From Bog-793 sp963823945 (GTDB lineage: Bacteria > Actinomycetota > Acidimicrobiia > Acidimicrobiales > Bog-793): a stretch of DNA of 64,000 nucleotides. A program made the translations under genes and the position numbers. A model generated the notes under the pieces. That model saw nothing but the letters and a program-made list of their open reading frames with translations. It was not told where the DNA came from and made no database searches. The DNA is taken from contig CAWGNK010000005.1 in NCBI GenBank assembly GCA_963823945.1, positions 1 through 64,000 on the forward strand, given 5' to 3'. Positions 9,772 through 19,228 of the stretch are shown here, piece after piece (the first letter of the stretch is position 1; every line of letters starts with the position of its first letter).

Positions 9772-11038
9772 GGTCAGCCGGGGACAGTTCTTTGAGCCGA
9801 GGAGCGGCCGCCGCGGTCGGCCCCGCCGCTGAAGCCTCGGTTCGCACAGGCATTGAGGGCGTGTTGTTGTCCACGAGGACGCACACTGCCGCATTCTCTC
9901 GTTCCGCGTTCGAGCGGAGGTCGCGGACACAACCAACATTGGGGCCGCGGTCTCGGGCAGAAATGGTCGTGCGTCTCATCTGGCTTTGGCGGCTTGACTC
10001 GACAGAGCACGGCGCCTGGTTTGTCATAATCTGAAGGGCGTAGTTACATCCGCGTAACTGCGTCGGGCACATATGGGTTTACCAACAGGTGAATATGGGT
10101 TCACGGACCGCCAAATTGCCCAATCATTAGCAACATAAGCAACTGTAAGTGCAAGATGTAACAGACAACTTGACCGAGGGAGTTCACGATCGTTAGGGTC
10201 TCGTCCGCTGCCGAAACGGCAGGTCGCTGGTGTACACGGTTGTCGCGTGGCAGTGGCGGGGGAGCGATGATCCCCGGCTCGTGCATGGTCACCTGAGCCG
10301 AGGGGAGCAAATGGTGAAACCGTCCTCGTTTGGTTATGGGCTGCTCGCTTTTCAGGGCAGTGGGCGAGACGGGCGGGGGAATGGGCGTTCGAGCTGTCGG
10401 GTTCGACCAGGCGTGGCCCAATACGCAATGCGACGGCGGGCCGGTCGCGGCCTTGCTCCAAGGGCGAGGTCGTCCGAGACGGCTGGTGCGATGCGCCCGG
10501 CAGCCAATATCGCCGTGCTTTGCCCACGCTGAGACGAGGGCGCACAGGGGTTCTGCGAGGCGCCTTCTTCGGGAAATCAGGGTGTTGTTGTGTCGCGCCT
10601 TGGCTCCTGATGGCTCGCTGGTGAAGGACCGGCCTGTCGCTGGGTCACCGCAAGGCGGGGCCGAAAGGTGTTGCGGATCTGGCCGGCGGGGCATTGGCAC
10701 CCGCCCCGTCGGTTCCACATCAAAGAGAGCCTCCCGGGAGGGAGCCTCCGGTGGCAAGCGGGCCAACGTGCCCGATGTAGAAGTCGACAGACCGGTGGCT
10801 TTACCGCTGGGTGGTCGGCGCAACGTGGCGGGTCGGGCAGCAGGGCCATCCCTGCCCCGGTCCACACGCGAAATGGTCCCCTCCGGCGTTCCCGCAGGGA
10901 AAAGGGAACGTGGGAAGGCTCCTGTAGTGGGCGATGCGATGAACCTCGGGCCTTATGTGGTCGCCAGGCCTGCGGGGAGCGAATGGCGAACCCGACGCCC
11001 GAGTCGGATATCCATCACACCCTAAGGAGTTGGACAAA
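9772..11038. other. Long gene-free region with structured leader
   Basis: No convincing coding sequence on either strand; the long frames here are Arg/Pro-rich artefacts of GC content. 10020-10180 is distinctly AT-richer and could hold promoters. Just upstream of the gene at 11039 there are short dyads: GTTCCC/GGGAAC around 10888-10909, and GGGCCT/AGGCCT around 10949-10972. A strong ribosome binding site (AAGGAG) lies at about 11022. The leader matches no riboswitch class I can recognise. Confidence 0.5.
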
Positions 11039-12214
11039 ATGAGATTCCTCAAGAAGAAGCGGTACGCGATTCCGGCGGTCGTAGCCGCCACCGTGCTGGC
11101 CGTGGCCGGCAGTGCCTTCGCGTACTTCACCGCGGCCGGATCTGGCACGGGGTCGGCGTCGGTTGGCACCGCCTCCGGGCTGGTGATCAACCAGACGGGC
11201 GTCACCGCCTACAACAGCCGGATGAGCAACCCGCTCGACTACAACTGGTCGCAGTGCTTCTACTGCGTCGGGATGAGCGAGTTCGGCAACAGGGTCGACC
11301 TGTCCGGGAGTGGCCTGATCAGCAGTGCCGTGGTCGACATGGCCAACTTCGGCACGGTCGATGGTCCGATGAGCATGACGTTCAGCGTCTACGACGCCGG
11401 TTCGGGAAGTTCTCCGGGCCAGTTGCTGGCTTCTGACACGGAGAGCGTCTCGGTCCCCGCGACGGCGACCGGGTATGACCCGACCCTGCCAGCACCCTGG
11501 GGCATTGACAACTTCACCGCGACGTTCGACAACTTCAAGTACACGAGCTACTTCGAAAACACCTACTACCCCGCCTCACTGCCAAGCACGGTCGTGTACG
11601 GAATTACGTACAACGACGCGCAGAACATCGTCAATGGGGGCGTGAACGTCCAGTTGTCGTACGAGTCCCAGGTCAGCGCCGGATCGGACACCGATGCTGG
11701 GCATCTGTTCGTGACGGTCAACCCGGCTTGGGGATCCGACGTTGCTCCCGGTGAGGTCACCTGCTCAACGGGCTCCACGACGTTCACTGAGTACAGCACC
11801 GCCTCCGGTTCCAACTGTGGATACGGGACGCCTGCTCTCGTTCCTGCCGTCCAGATCAACCTGACGGGAACCGCCAGCGGTCTGTGGCCCGGTAGCCCGG
11901 CTCAGCCGATCAACTTCACCGTGTACAACCCGGGAACCACCGGTGTGACGGTCAACACCGTCACCGTCGGGGTTGCCGAGAACACCGCTACCGGTGACGT
12001 CGAATCCGTTTCCGGCGACACGTCCACCGACGTTTCCGGGTGCTACGCGAGCTGGTTCACCGTGAACGGGTCTCCGCTGACCCTCAACGAAGCCGTTGGT
12101 CCCGGACAAACCATCACGGTCAATGACGCGGTGTCTCTGTCGATGATCAACGAGCCGTACTCGCAGGATGTGTGCCAAGGTGCAAACGTCGGCTTGACCT
12201 TCTCGTCGAACTGA
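11039..12214 (+). CDS. Secreted surface protein with SipW/camelysin-like signal region
   Basis: 391-residue exported protein. A basic N-terminus (MRFLKKKR) is followed by a hydrophobic core and SAFAYFTAAGSGTG, the arrangement seen in SipW-dependent, TasA/camelysin-type proteins. The mature part is Ser/Thr/Gly-rich and beta-rich, with six cysteines visible, for example in SQCFYC and two in the C-terminal third. No LPXTG or membrane anchor is visible. The start is fixed by AAGGAG 12 bases upstream and by the signal peptide. It is followed by a hairpin terminator and then a larger protein with the same AYFT-x-x-GSGTG signature, so the two probably act at the same surface. No signal peptidase gene is nearby. 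Exact role unknown. Confidence 0.7.
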   Translation: MRFLKKKRYAIPAVVAATVLAVAGSAFAYFTAAGSGTGSASVGTASGLVINQTGVTAYNSRMSNPLDYNWSQCFYCVGMSEFGNRVDLSGSGLISSAVVDMANFGTVDGPMSMTFSVYDAGSGSSPGQLLASDTESVSVPATATGYDPTLPAPWGIDNFTATFDNFKYTSYFENTYYPASLPSTVVYGITYNDAQNIVNGGVNVQLSYESQVSAGSDTDAGHLFVTVNPAWGSDVAPGEVTCSTGSTTFTEYSTASGSNCGYGTPALVPAVQINLTGTASGLWPGSPAQPINFTVYNPGTTGVTVNTVTVGVAENTATGDVESVSGDTSTDVSGCYASWFTVNGSPLTLNEAVGPGQTITVNDAVSLSMINEPYSQDVCQGANVGLTFSSN

Positions 12215-12266
12215 CATTCCAAGACGGTGGCGCGCTTCATTCGCCACCAGCTCAATCAGAGTGGAA

Positions 12267-12301
12267 GGCCGGGTCGTGGGTGTCTCTCCCGCGACCCGGC
12301 C
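12267..12301. terminator. Rho-independent-like terminator
   Basis: GGCCGGGTCG at 12267-12276 pairs with CGACCCGGCC at 12292-12301, with further GGG/CCC pairing inside. It lies about 52 bp after the stop of the surface protein gene and separates it from the repeat protein. Confidence 0.75.
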
Positions 12302-12408
12302 AACCACCGGGTTCATCGTTGAATTCACTGCTGGGCAGCAGGGGAGCGATTTCCTGAGGTTCACCAGTGCACTCGCGAACAGCGTGCACGACGACAGGAG
12401 CAGATGGA

Positions 12409-15189
12409 GTGAGAGGGTTCCGGCAAGCGAAGGGAAGGCTGTTCGCCCCTGTCGTGGCATGCGCGCTCTTGGCCCTTGCGGCCGCCATACCTGCCGGGGC
12501 GTACTTCACGACAAGCGGCTCCGGCACTGGGGCGGTGGCGGTCATCTCCAGCCTCACCATCGTCCAAGCCGCCCCGTTCGGCGGTTCGGTCTCGACGGCG
12601 AAGTCAGGCGCTTTCAGCGATCAGCTGGCGACAAACGCAAGTGGCGTCACCTTCAAGGTCACCTCGCCCAACGCCAGCCTCTCCGTCAGCTCCGCGGGCG
12701 TGGTCACGACGACGAGCATGCTCGCCGTCGGCACCTACTCGATCTCGGGGACGGACTCCGACACCTTCGGGGGGACCGGGTACTGGGGCTACACGCTGAA
12801 GGTCACCACCACCCCTATCGTTCAGACCGCCCCGTTTGGGAACTCGGCTACGACGGCGGAGTCGGGTTCTTTCAGCGATCAGCTCGCGACGAGTGGCAGC
12901 GCCGTGACGTTCAACGCCACCGCGAACACCAGCCTTTCCGTCAGCTCCGCGGGCGTGGTTACGACGACCGGCCCGCTCTCCGTCGGCACGTACACGATCT
13001 CGGGAACCGACTCGGACAGCCTCGGCGACGCTGGCGCCTGGACCTACACGCTCACGGTCAGTGTGGCCGCTATCACGCAGGTCGCCCCCTTCGGGAAGTC
13101 GGTCTCGACGACAGCGTCGTCGGCTTTCAGCGATGACCTGGCGACGAACGGCAGTGGCGTGATTTTCAATGCCGTCGCCAACGCGGACCTCTCGGTCAGT
13201 TCCTCGGGCAAGGTCACGACGCCCGGTGCCCTCGCCGTCGGCGACTACTCGATCTCGGGGACCGACTCGGACTCGCTCGGTGACACTGGAACCTGGAGTT
13301 ACACCCTCACGGTGACGGCCGTGCCGATCACCCAAGACGCGCCCTTTGGCGCTTCGGTCACGGCGGGATCCGGCTACAGCAGCCAGCTGGCAACGAGCGA
13401 CACCAGCGCGGTCTTCAGCCCTGAATCGGCGGGAACTCACCTCTCGGTCGCCTCGTCCGGTGCGGTCACGGCGCCCACTACGGACCCCGTTGGCACGTAC
13501 ACGGTCTCGGGTACGGACTCGGACTCGCTCGGCGATTCCGGGAGCTGGAGCTTCACGCTCTCGGTGACGGCCGCCTCCACTCTCACCATCACCCAGGACG
13601 CGCCCTTTGGCGCTTCGGTCACGGCGGGTTCCGGCTACAGCGGCGAGCTGGCAACGAGCGACGCCAGCGCGACCTTCAGCCCGGAGTCCTCTGGGACCGA
13701 CCTCTCGGTCACCTCGTCAGGTGCGGTCACGGCGCCCACCACGGACCCCGTCGGCACCTACACCGTCTCCGGAACCGACTCGGACTCCGGAACCGGAGCC
13801 ACCGGGAGCTGGAGCTTCACGCTCACGGTGGCGGCCGTTCCGATCATCCAGACCGCCCCGTTCGGGAGCTCCGTCTCGACGGCGGCGTCGACCGATTTCA
13901 CCGACCACCTGGTGACGAACGGGACCGGCGTGAGCTTCAAGGTCACCTCGCCGAACACGAGCCTCTCGGTCTCGGGTTCGGGCGCGATCACCACCGTCGG
14001 CGGACCGCTCTCTGTCGGCCGCTACACGAGCTCGGGGTCCGACTCCGATGCCCTCGGTGACACCGGGACCTGGAGCTACACGCTCACGGTGACGGCCGTT
14101 CCGATCACCCAGAGCGCCCCGTTTGGCGACTCCGTCTCGACGGCGGCGTCGACCGCTTTCACCGACGACCTGGCGACGAACGGGAATGGCGTGAGCTTCA
14201 AGGTCACGTCGCCGAACGCGCACCTCTTGGCTGCCTCGTCCGGCGTGGTCACGACGACCGGTCCGCTCTCAGTCGGCACGTACACGATCTCGGGGACCGA
14301 CTCGGACACCCTCGGTGACACCGGGACCTGGAGCTACACGCTGTCGGTCACGGCCGCCGCCATCACGCAGACCGCCCCGTTCGGAAACTCGGTCTCGACG
14401 GCGGGCTCGGCCGCCTTCACCGGCCAGCTGGCGACGAACGGGTCGGGTGTGAGCTTCGGCGCCGTCACGAACGCGCACCTCTCGGTCACCTCCGCGGGTG
14501 TGGTCTCGACAACCGGTCTGCTCGCCGTCGGCGACTACTCGATCTCGGGGACCGACTCCGATTCTCTTGGTGACACCGGGAGCTGGAGCTACACGCTGTC
14601 GGTCACCGCCGCCGCCATCACGCAGATCGCGCCCTTCAACGGTTCGGTGACCACGGCAGGTTCGACCGTCTTTACCGACCACCTGGCGACGAACGGTACT
14701 GGCGTGGCCTTCAAACCCGTGTCCACGGCCAGCCTCCGGGTCTCCTCCGCCGGTGTGGTCACGACGACCGGCAAGCTCGCCGCCGGCACGTATTCCATCT
14801 CCGGCACCGATTCCAACAAGCTCGGTGCTCGCGGGACCTGGAGCTTCACGCTGGTGGTCACCGCTTCGGCGCCGACCGGTGGGCCACCGATCGTTGCGAG
14901 GGTCGTCCCCCACGTCACGATCGCGGCCGTGGGTCCGTGGACCCTGTTCGCCAACAAGCAGGTGCATTTCCGGATCCACCTCTACGGGAGCCGTGGCAAG
15001 GTCTCCGGGGTTGTGCGGCTCCTCTACGGTCGGCGCACGCTCTGCGCGCGGCTGCTGGTGAATGGCCTCGACCACTGCACGGTGAGTTCGGCGAAGATCG
15101 GACACGGCAGGCGCTGGCTCACCGTCGCGTACGCGGGATCAGGCTTCTACAAGGGCCGATCGTTCCGAAGGAACGTCTACGTCCACTGA
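12409..15189 (+). CDS. Large secreted repeat protein (nine Ig/cadherin-like repeats)
   Basis: 926-residue exported protein. The signal region ends AGAYFTTSGSGTG, matching the protein upstream. Nine tandem repeats of 85-87 residues follow; each opens with I-x-Q-x-APFG-x-SV, continues L-A-T-N-G-x-G-V-x-F and LSVSS-x-G-VTT, and ends VGTY-x-ISGTDSDSLGDTGxWSYTLTVT. A C-terminal domain of about 100 residues contains two cysteines (RTLCARL, LDHCTV), resembles bacterial Ig-like domains and ends RRNVYVH without an anchor motif. The start is GTG at 12409, eight bases after AGGAG; a longer in-frame start lacks a ribosome site. Probably a stalk-like adhesin or surface layer component (inference). The acidic GTDSDS motif could bind calcium (inference). 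Confidence 0.75.
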   Translation: MRGFRQAKGRLFAPVVACALLALAAAIPAGAYFTTSGSGTGAVAVISSLTIVQAAPFGGSVSTAKSGAFSDQLATNASGVTFKVTSPNASLSVSSAGVVTTTSMLAVGTYSISGTDSDTFGGTGYWGYTLKVTTTPIVQTAPFGNSATTAESGSFSDQLATSGSAVTFNATANTSLSVSSAGVVTTTGPLSVGTYTISGTDSDSLGDAGAWTYTLTVSVAAITQVAPFGKSVSTTASSAFSDDLATNGSGVIFNAVANADLSVSSSGKVTTPGALAVGDYSISGTDSDSLGDTGTWSYTLTVTAVPITQDAPFGASVTAGSGYSSQLATSDTSAVFSPESAGTHLSVASSGAVTAPTTDPVGTYTVSGTDSDSLGDSGSWSFTLSVTAASTLTITQDAPFGASVTAGSGYSGELATSDASATFSPESSGTDLSVTSSGAVTAPTTDPVGTYTVSGTDSDSGTGATGSWSFTLTVAAVPIIQTAPFGSSVSTAASTDFTDHLVTNGTGVSFKVTSPNTSLSVSGSGAITTVGGPLSVGRYTSSGSDSDALGDTGTWSYTLTVTAVPITQSAPFGDSVSTAASTAFTDDLATNGNGVSFKVTSPNAHLLAASSGVVTTTGPLSVGTYTISGTDSDTLGDTGTWSYTLSVTAAAITQTAPFGNSVSTAGSAAFTGQLATNGSGVSFGAVTNAHLSVTSAGVVSTTGLLAVGDYSISGTDSDSLGDTGSWSYTLSVTAAAITQIAPFNGSVTTAGSTVFTDHLATNGTGVAFKPVSTASLRVSSAGVVTTTGKLAAGTYSISGTDSNKLGARGTWSFTLVVTASAPTGGPPIVARVVPHVTIAAVGPWTLFANKQVHFRIHLYGSRGKVSGVVRLLYGRRTLCARLLVNGLDHCTVSSAKIGHGRRWLTVAYAGSGFYKGRSFRRNVYVH
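12559..14868 (+). repeat. Nine tandem ~258-bp coding repeats
   Basis: Unit starts, taken at the I-x-Q-x-APF motif, are near 12559, 12817, 13072, 13327, 13587, 13842, 14103, 14361 and 14619. Units 4 and 5 form a distinct, nearly identical subtype (QDAPFGASVTAGSGYS) that lacks part of the middle motif, which points to a recent duplication of that unit. Confidence 0.85.
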
Positions 15190-15255
15190 GGCGGGAGGTT
15201 CTTCTCAGGAGGCGAGGGTCGTCAAACCAAGGGAAGAGATCCAGGAGAGTACCCG

Positions 15256-16620
15256 TCAGCTTTCGAACCGGGCGAAGCGGTAACGGAAGCAGGCGACGAT
15301 CCAGGTGAGCGAGTCTCGGAAGATCAGGATCTTCTTGCCTTCCTCGAATGAACGGGACCGGTAGTAGATCGGCACCTCGACCGGCGTGCAGCCCGCGCGG
15401 AGCAGCTTGGCCAGGAGTTCCCAGTCGAAGTCGAAGCGGTTGCACTCGAGCTTCATGCCGGCAACACAATCTCGGCGGAAGACCTTGGCCATCGTGAACG
15501 GGTCCCGCAACCTCTGCCGGTAGACGAGATTGAACATCGCCCGGAAGATGAAGCTGCCAACGTTCATCAACCCGCTGAGTCGCGGCCCCGAGGAGAAACG
15601 TCTGATTCCCCAAACGGCACCTTGCGTGGGCGCGCGCACTCCGAGCACGAAACCCGTCGCGAAGGAGCGAAGCGGGGCGAGCAACGCCTCGTAATCGTTC
15701 ATGTCGTACTCCAGGTCTGCGTCCTGGATGAGGATGAAGTCGCCTTGCGCATGGGTGAGCCCGGTTCGCACCGCGTGCCCCTTGCCACGCGCCCGTTCCT
15801 CGAGGACGAGCTCGATCCGCGGGAGGCCCGCGTAGCCGAGCGCCAAGTCCCGGGTCCCATCGGTCGAGTTGCTCTCGACGACGATGACGTCGATCTCGAC
15901 GCCCGGAATCTCCTTCGCCAGCAGGTCGGCCATCATCTTCGGGAAGGTGGCGGCCTCGTCGTAGACCGGCACGATCACCGAAAGGCGCTGGGGCCGCGCG
16001 TACGGAGGCGCGAGGTCGCCGCGTCGCGCGGTGACGAGAAGGTCCGAGCCCCGGAGCTTGCGCCAGCGGGGGGAGACGAAACCCTCGCGGAACAAGAGCG
16101 TCTGCAGGTGCTGGCGACGACGAGGTGTCGTCTCGCGCGCTGTCTCCGGTGAGGTGGCCTCGGGATCCGGTCGGCCGTGGTCGCCCCGGCGACCGAGGGT
16201 TGCGACGAGCAGCCCGCCGGGCGCGAGGCGGTCATAGGCGGCCTTGAGAAGGGCGGATGGATCGTCGACGAACCCGAGGAGGTCGTCGAGCACACAGACC
16301 GACGCGGGCCGCGGTGCCTGCGAGTGCTCCCCGTCGCCGGTTCGGGGAGGCGCGGCCGCGTCTGGAATCACGGCAGAGGCGACGTGGAAGCCTTGTTCGC
16401 CAAGTCGCCCCACGAGGTTCGTGTCGCGTCCGATCGCCAGCACCGGGGAGTCGTCGGAGAACCCGAGTTCAGCGAAGCCCTCGGTGACAGCCCGCAGGGC
16501 AGCGTTGATCAGCGGCTGGATGTTGCGACCGGTCGAGACGCCGACAGGGGATCGTCGAGAGAATGGCATCCGCGGATACTCCGGGATCGGAGGGGCGATA
16601 CCGAACTGCGAAAAGTCCAA
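15256..16620 (-). CDS. Methyltransferase-like domain fused to family 2 glycosyltransferase
   Basis: 454 residues. The first half, about 1-205, looks like a degenerate class I methyltransferase: a VLAIGRD region, VCVLDDLLGFVDDPSALL, and LAPGGLLVATLGRRG like motif post-I. The second half is a GT2 domain: LSVIVPVYDEAATFPKMM, VVESNSTDGTRD, the nucleotide-sugar DxD motif in QDADLEYD, and a dolichol-phosphate-sugar synthase-like core. No membrane anchor is visible. It probably transfers a sugar to a polyprenyl phosphate or cell-envelope glycan. It is convergent with the repeat protein and followed (minus strand) by the membrane protein gene upstream, which may be its partner. Confidence 0.75.
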   Translation of the reverse strand: MDFSQFGIAPPIPEYPRMPFSRRSPVGVSTGRNIQPLINAALRAVTEGFAELGFSDDSPVLAIGRDTNLVGRLGEQGFHVASAVIPDAAAPPRTGDGEHSQAPRPASVCVLDDLLGFVDDPSALLKAAYDRLAPGGLLVATLGRRGDHGRPDPEATSPETARETTPRRRQHLQTLLFREGFVSPRWRKLRGSDLLVTARRGDLAPPYARPQRLSVIVPVYDEAATFPKMMADLLAKEIPGVEIDVIVVESNSTDGTRDLALGYAGLPRIELVLEERARGKGHAVRTGLTHAQGDFILIQDADLEYDMNDYEALLAPLRSFATGFVLGVRAPTQGAVWGIRRFSSGPRLSGLMNVGSFIFRAMFNLVYRQRLRDPFTMAKVFRRDCVAGMKLECNRFDFDWELLAKLLRAGCTPVEVPIYYRSRSFEEGKKILIFRDSLTWIVACFRYRFARFES

Positions 16621-16814
16621 CCTAGCTGGGACATCCGTCCGAAGCGCGCATTAGGCGATGGTGGCCGCGCCGCTCACCTGCACCGGGCGAGGATCACGCC
16701 GGTCCGCGATGGTTCCTGCCGGACGGGGCGTTCGCACTCCTGGATGGGGAAGGTGAGGGCCCCGGGTCGAACCAGGACCGACGCGTCAGGAAGTTGGGAA
16801 CCGGCCGTGCCGCA

Positions 16815-18692
16815 TCACTTCGCCCCGACGAAGGTGGCACGCGCGATCATCGCCATCTGGCCGGACGGCACGGTGAGCCTGATCCGGACCAGCCCCCCTT
16901 CGAGCGGGACAACGACCACATCCGAGTGCCTGCTGACGCTCACGTGGTGGGCCCTGTCCCCATAGCTCACGGTCAGGTCTATTGGTCGTCCCGAAGCCGG
17001 CGTCGGGCTGAACTTCAGCTGCAACCGCCACGAGCTGTCCGGTGACACAACGTCGACGTGCAGCGGCAGAGACACGACGCGGACGTCGGTGAGTGTGGGT
17101 TGGTAGGTCCCTATCTCCTGGGGGTAGTAAACGCGGACGATATCCGGGTGTCCCTCGATGGCTGTGATCGCCGTCGGTATGAAGCTCGTCGCTCGTTCGA
17201 GGGTCCAGTAGGACCCGGGGTTGTTCTCTTGCAACATGCCGTAGTAGCCGGTGAAGGAGATGGCGAAACCGACAAATGAGGCGTAGAGGATCGCCGCGAC
17301 ACCGACGACCTTCAGAACCAGCCCGCGCCATCTCCTGGCGCGGGTGGCTTCGCACCACACGACAAGTGCCGGGATGAGGAGCAGCGACACGTAGTCGACT
17401 TCGCACTCCTGGGTGACACCCCAGATGCTGTAGGCGACCAGCAGCATGCCGAGCAGGCCGAACGCAGCGATCGCGTAGAGCACCATCCGGAACTCGCGGC
17501 TCGCACGATCGTGCCGGCCGATGAAGGGAATCCCACCGCTGAGGATGAGGAATGGTGTCGTCACCAGCACGCCAGCCACCGTTTCGACGATGTAGCCCGG
17601 TGGCAGGGTCACCGGCAATGCCCCGGTGTTGAACCCGACGAAAGGAAAGCTGAACGTGAAGTAGATGGGGTTGATGAGCATGTACGTGAGCGACGGGGAC
17701 ATGTAGGCGAACGAGAACAGGTGAAGGCTGCGGACATCCGTGCCGCCCAGCGCGTACGGGTAGCCGTATTGGAACGGCGATCCGAAACGGGCGAAGTTGT
17801 ACAAGAGGGCCAAGAACAGCAGGACACCTATCGGGGCGAAGATGATCGCGCCGTAGCGCAGAACCGGCTTGACATGCCGGTTCGCTGAGTTCCGCATGAC
17901 GACGGCGAAGGCGAGCAATGCCGCCAGCGCCGCGACCGGCGTGAGGACCGGTCTCCCCCCGAAGGCGAGCCCCAAGCACAGGCTTCCGAGCCCGAGTCGC
18001 CAGGCGACCAGCCGTGTGCGCAGACAGCCGCTTGCGAGGAGGTAGAGGGCCAGCATCATGAAGGCGTAACCGGAGAGGATCTCGACCTCGTAGACCGCCG
18101 GGCGGCGAAGGATGAAGGGGACGACGCTGCAGAAGGCGAGCGCGGTCACCGCGACCGCAATCTTGGAAAGTGACGTCCCGGGCAGGAAGCGGTCGAGGAT
18201 CGTCAGGAACAGCAGCACCGCGAAGAACAGGCCAACGCAACTGAAGATCACGGCTGCCAGGCTGACCGGCATGTCCCCAACGCCGAGGAGGCGCCAGGGA
18301 AGGAACAAGGTGAAGACCGGCGTGGTTCCCCAGCTGAGGTAGAAGTGGCCGTGATACAGGATCAGGTCGTGGTACAAACGCTGGTAGGTGCTGTTCAGGG
18401 CAGGGTCATAGGGGTTCTTCAGCGCGAGGAGCCCCTTCGGCGGCCGGAACGGCATGGCGATATGGCCGGCGAGGATGCTGTTCGTGAACTGGTTGTAGTA
18501 ATCGCGGATCCGGACGTTCCCACTCGATACCGCGGTCCACCAGTAGAAGGGGAAGACGAGAGCGTAGAAACACGCAAGCAGCGCGCGACGAGGAGTGACC
18601 ATCGAACGCCCGCGTGAGATGCCTGATCGGACCAGCAGGCGGCCACGGTCGACGGCTGGTCTCGCGCTCATGGTCGACACTCGATCACGCAC
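16815..18692 (-). CDS. Polytopic membrane protein, GT-C-like
   Basis: 625 residues with about ten hydrophobic helices between residues 40 and 500 and a soluble C-terminal beta-rich tail. The first extracellular-side loop contains RIRDYYNQFTNSIL and is long, as in GT-C glycosyltransferases that use polyprenyl-phosphate sugars. No catalytic motif can be assigned with certainty. The gene precedes the GT2 fusion on the same strand, 195 bp apart, which supports a shared role in envelope glycosylation. The start is uncertain; in-frame ATGs at MSARPAV and MVTPRRALL would also preserve the first helix. Confidence 0.6.
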   Translation of the reverse strand: MRDRVSTMSARPAVDRGRLLVRSGISRGRSMVTPRRALLACFYALVFPFYWWTAVSSGNVRIRDYYNQFTNSILAGHIAMPFRPPKGLLALKNPYDPALNSTYQRLYHDLILYHGHFYLSWGTTPVFTLFLPWRLLGVGDMPVSLAAVIFSCVGLFFAVLLFLTILDRFLPGTSLSKIAVAVTALAFCSVVPFILRRPAVYEVEILSGYAFMMLALYLLASGCLRTRLVAWRLGLGSLCLGLAFGGRPVLTPVAALAALLAFAVVMRNSANRHVKPVLRYGAIIFAPIGVLLFLALLYNFARFGSPFQYGYPYALGGTDVRSLHLFSFAYMSPSLTYMLINPIYFTFSFPFVGFNTGALPVTLPPGYIVETVAGVLVTTPFLILSGGIPFIGRHDRASREFRMVLYAIAAFGLLGMLLVAYSIWGVTQECEVDYVSLLLIPALVVWCEATRARRWRGLVLKVVGVAAILYASFVGFAISFTGYYGMLQENNPGSYWTLERATSFIPTAITAIEGHPDIVRVYYPQEIGTYQPTLTDVRVVSLPLHVDVVSPDSSWRLQLKFSPTPASGRPIDLTVSYGDRAHHVSVSRHSDVVVVPLEGGLVRIRLTVPSGQMAMIARATFVGAK

Positions 18693-19168
18693 ATCCCGTT
18701 GGCGGTGTATCCCGTCCTGAGGCGTTCGACCGACTTTGGTGTCCGCCGCCCGTGGAAATCACGCCGGCTCCTCTCGGGGCCGAGACTCATGGTCCTGTGG
18801 CTGCGACCGGAGAGATACTACCTGGCGCCATTTCGCTGATCCGTTGTTGCATTCTGGCCGCCGAAACCTCACCAATCGCCGAGCCGCCGAGCGCGACAGT
18901 CCCCGGGACGACCGACCCGAGGTCGGGCGCCTCGATGGCCAGAGTGCCGTCCCAGATGACAGCACGACCGTCTCATGGTGCTGTTCTGCGTCGCTGAGAT
19001 CCCTGCGCACGCGGTCACCTCCCCACGCCTCGCCGCGGAGGATCGCGGGGCAAGGTGCCCTGCATCATGAGCCCAGTCGCTGGCATTCCCTGCAGCGGCT
19101 CAAGAGCGGAGGCGGACCGCAGGCTGGTGGCTGTCGGTTTTCGGCGAACGCGTTGGCGCAGCGGAACA
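18693..19168. other. Gene-free interval
   Basis: No coding sequence supported on either strand. It separates the membrane protein gene (leftward) from the terminator hairpin at 19169. I see no repeats or RNA gene in it. Confidence 0.5.
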
Positions 19169-19200
19169 AACAGCCCCGGCACCGAAGCGCCGGGGCTGTT
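19169..19200. terminator. Strong hairpin terminator
   Basis: AACAGCCCCGGC at 19169-19180 pairs perfectly with GCCGGGGCTGTT at 19189-19200 around an 8-base loop. It lies 28 bp downstream of the leftward secreted-protein gene. Confidence 0.85.
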
Positions 19201-19228
19201 CGATCAGTTCCTCGATCAGTGATAGCGG

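Noticed and set aside
10101..10865. A 254-codon minus-strand gene in the long leader region
   Set aside because: Composition is Pro/Arg/Ser-rich with no domain, no ribosome site, and it overlaps equally long frames on the other strand.
10866..11038. A c-di-GMP, c-di-AMP or cobalamin riboswitch upstream of the surface protein
   Set aside because: Conserved core sequences of these classes were looked for by eye and are not present; only short dyads are.
12559..14868. CRISPR-like array
   Set aside because: The repeats are long, coding, in frame and lack unique spacers; they encode protein repeats. No other array was seen in the window.
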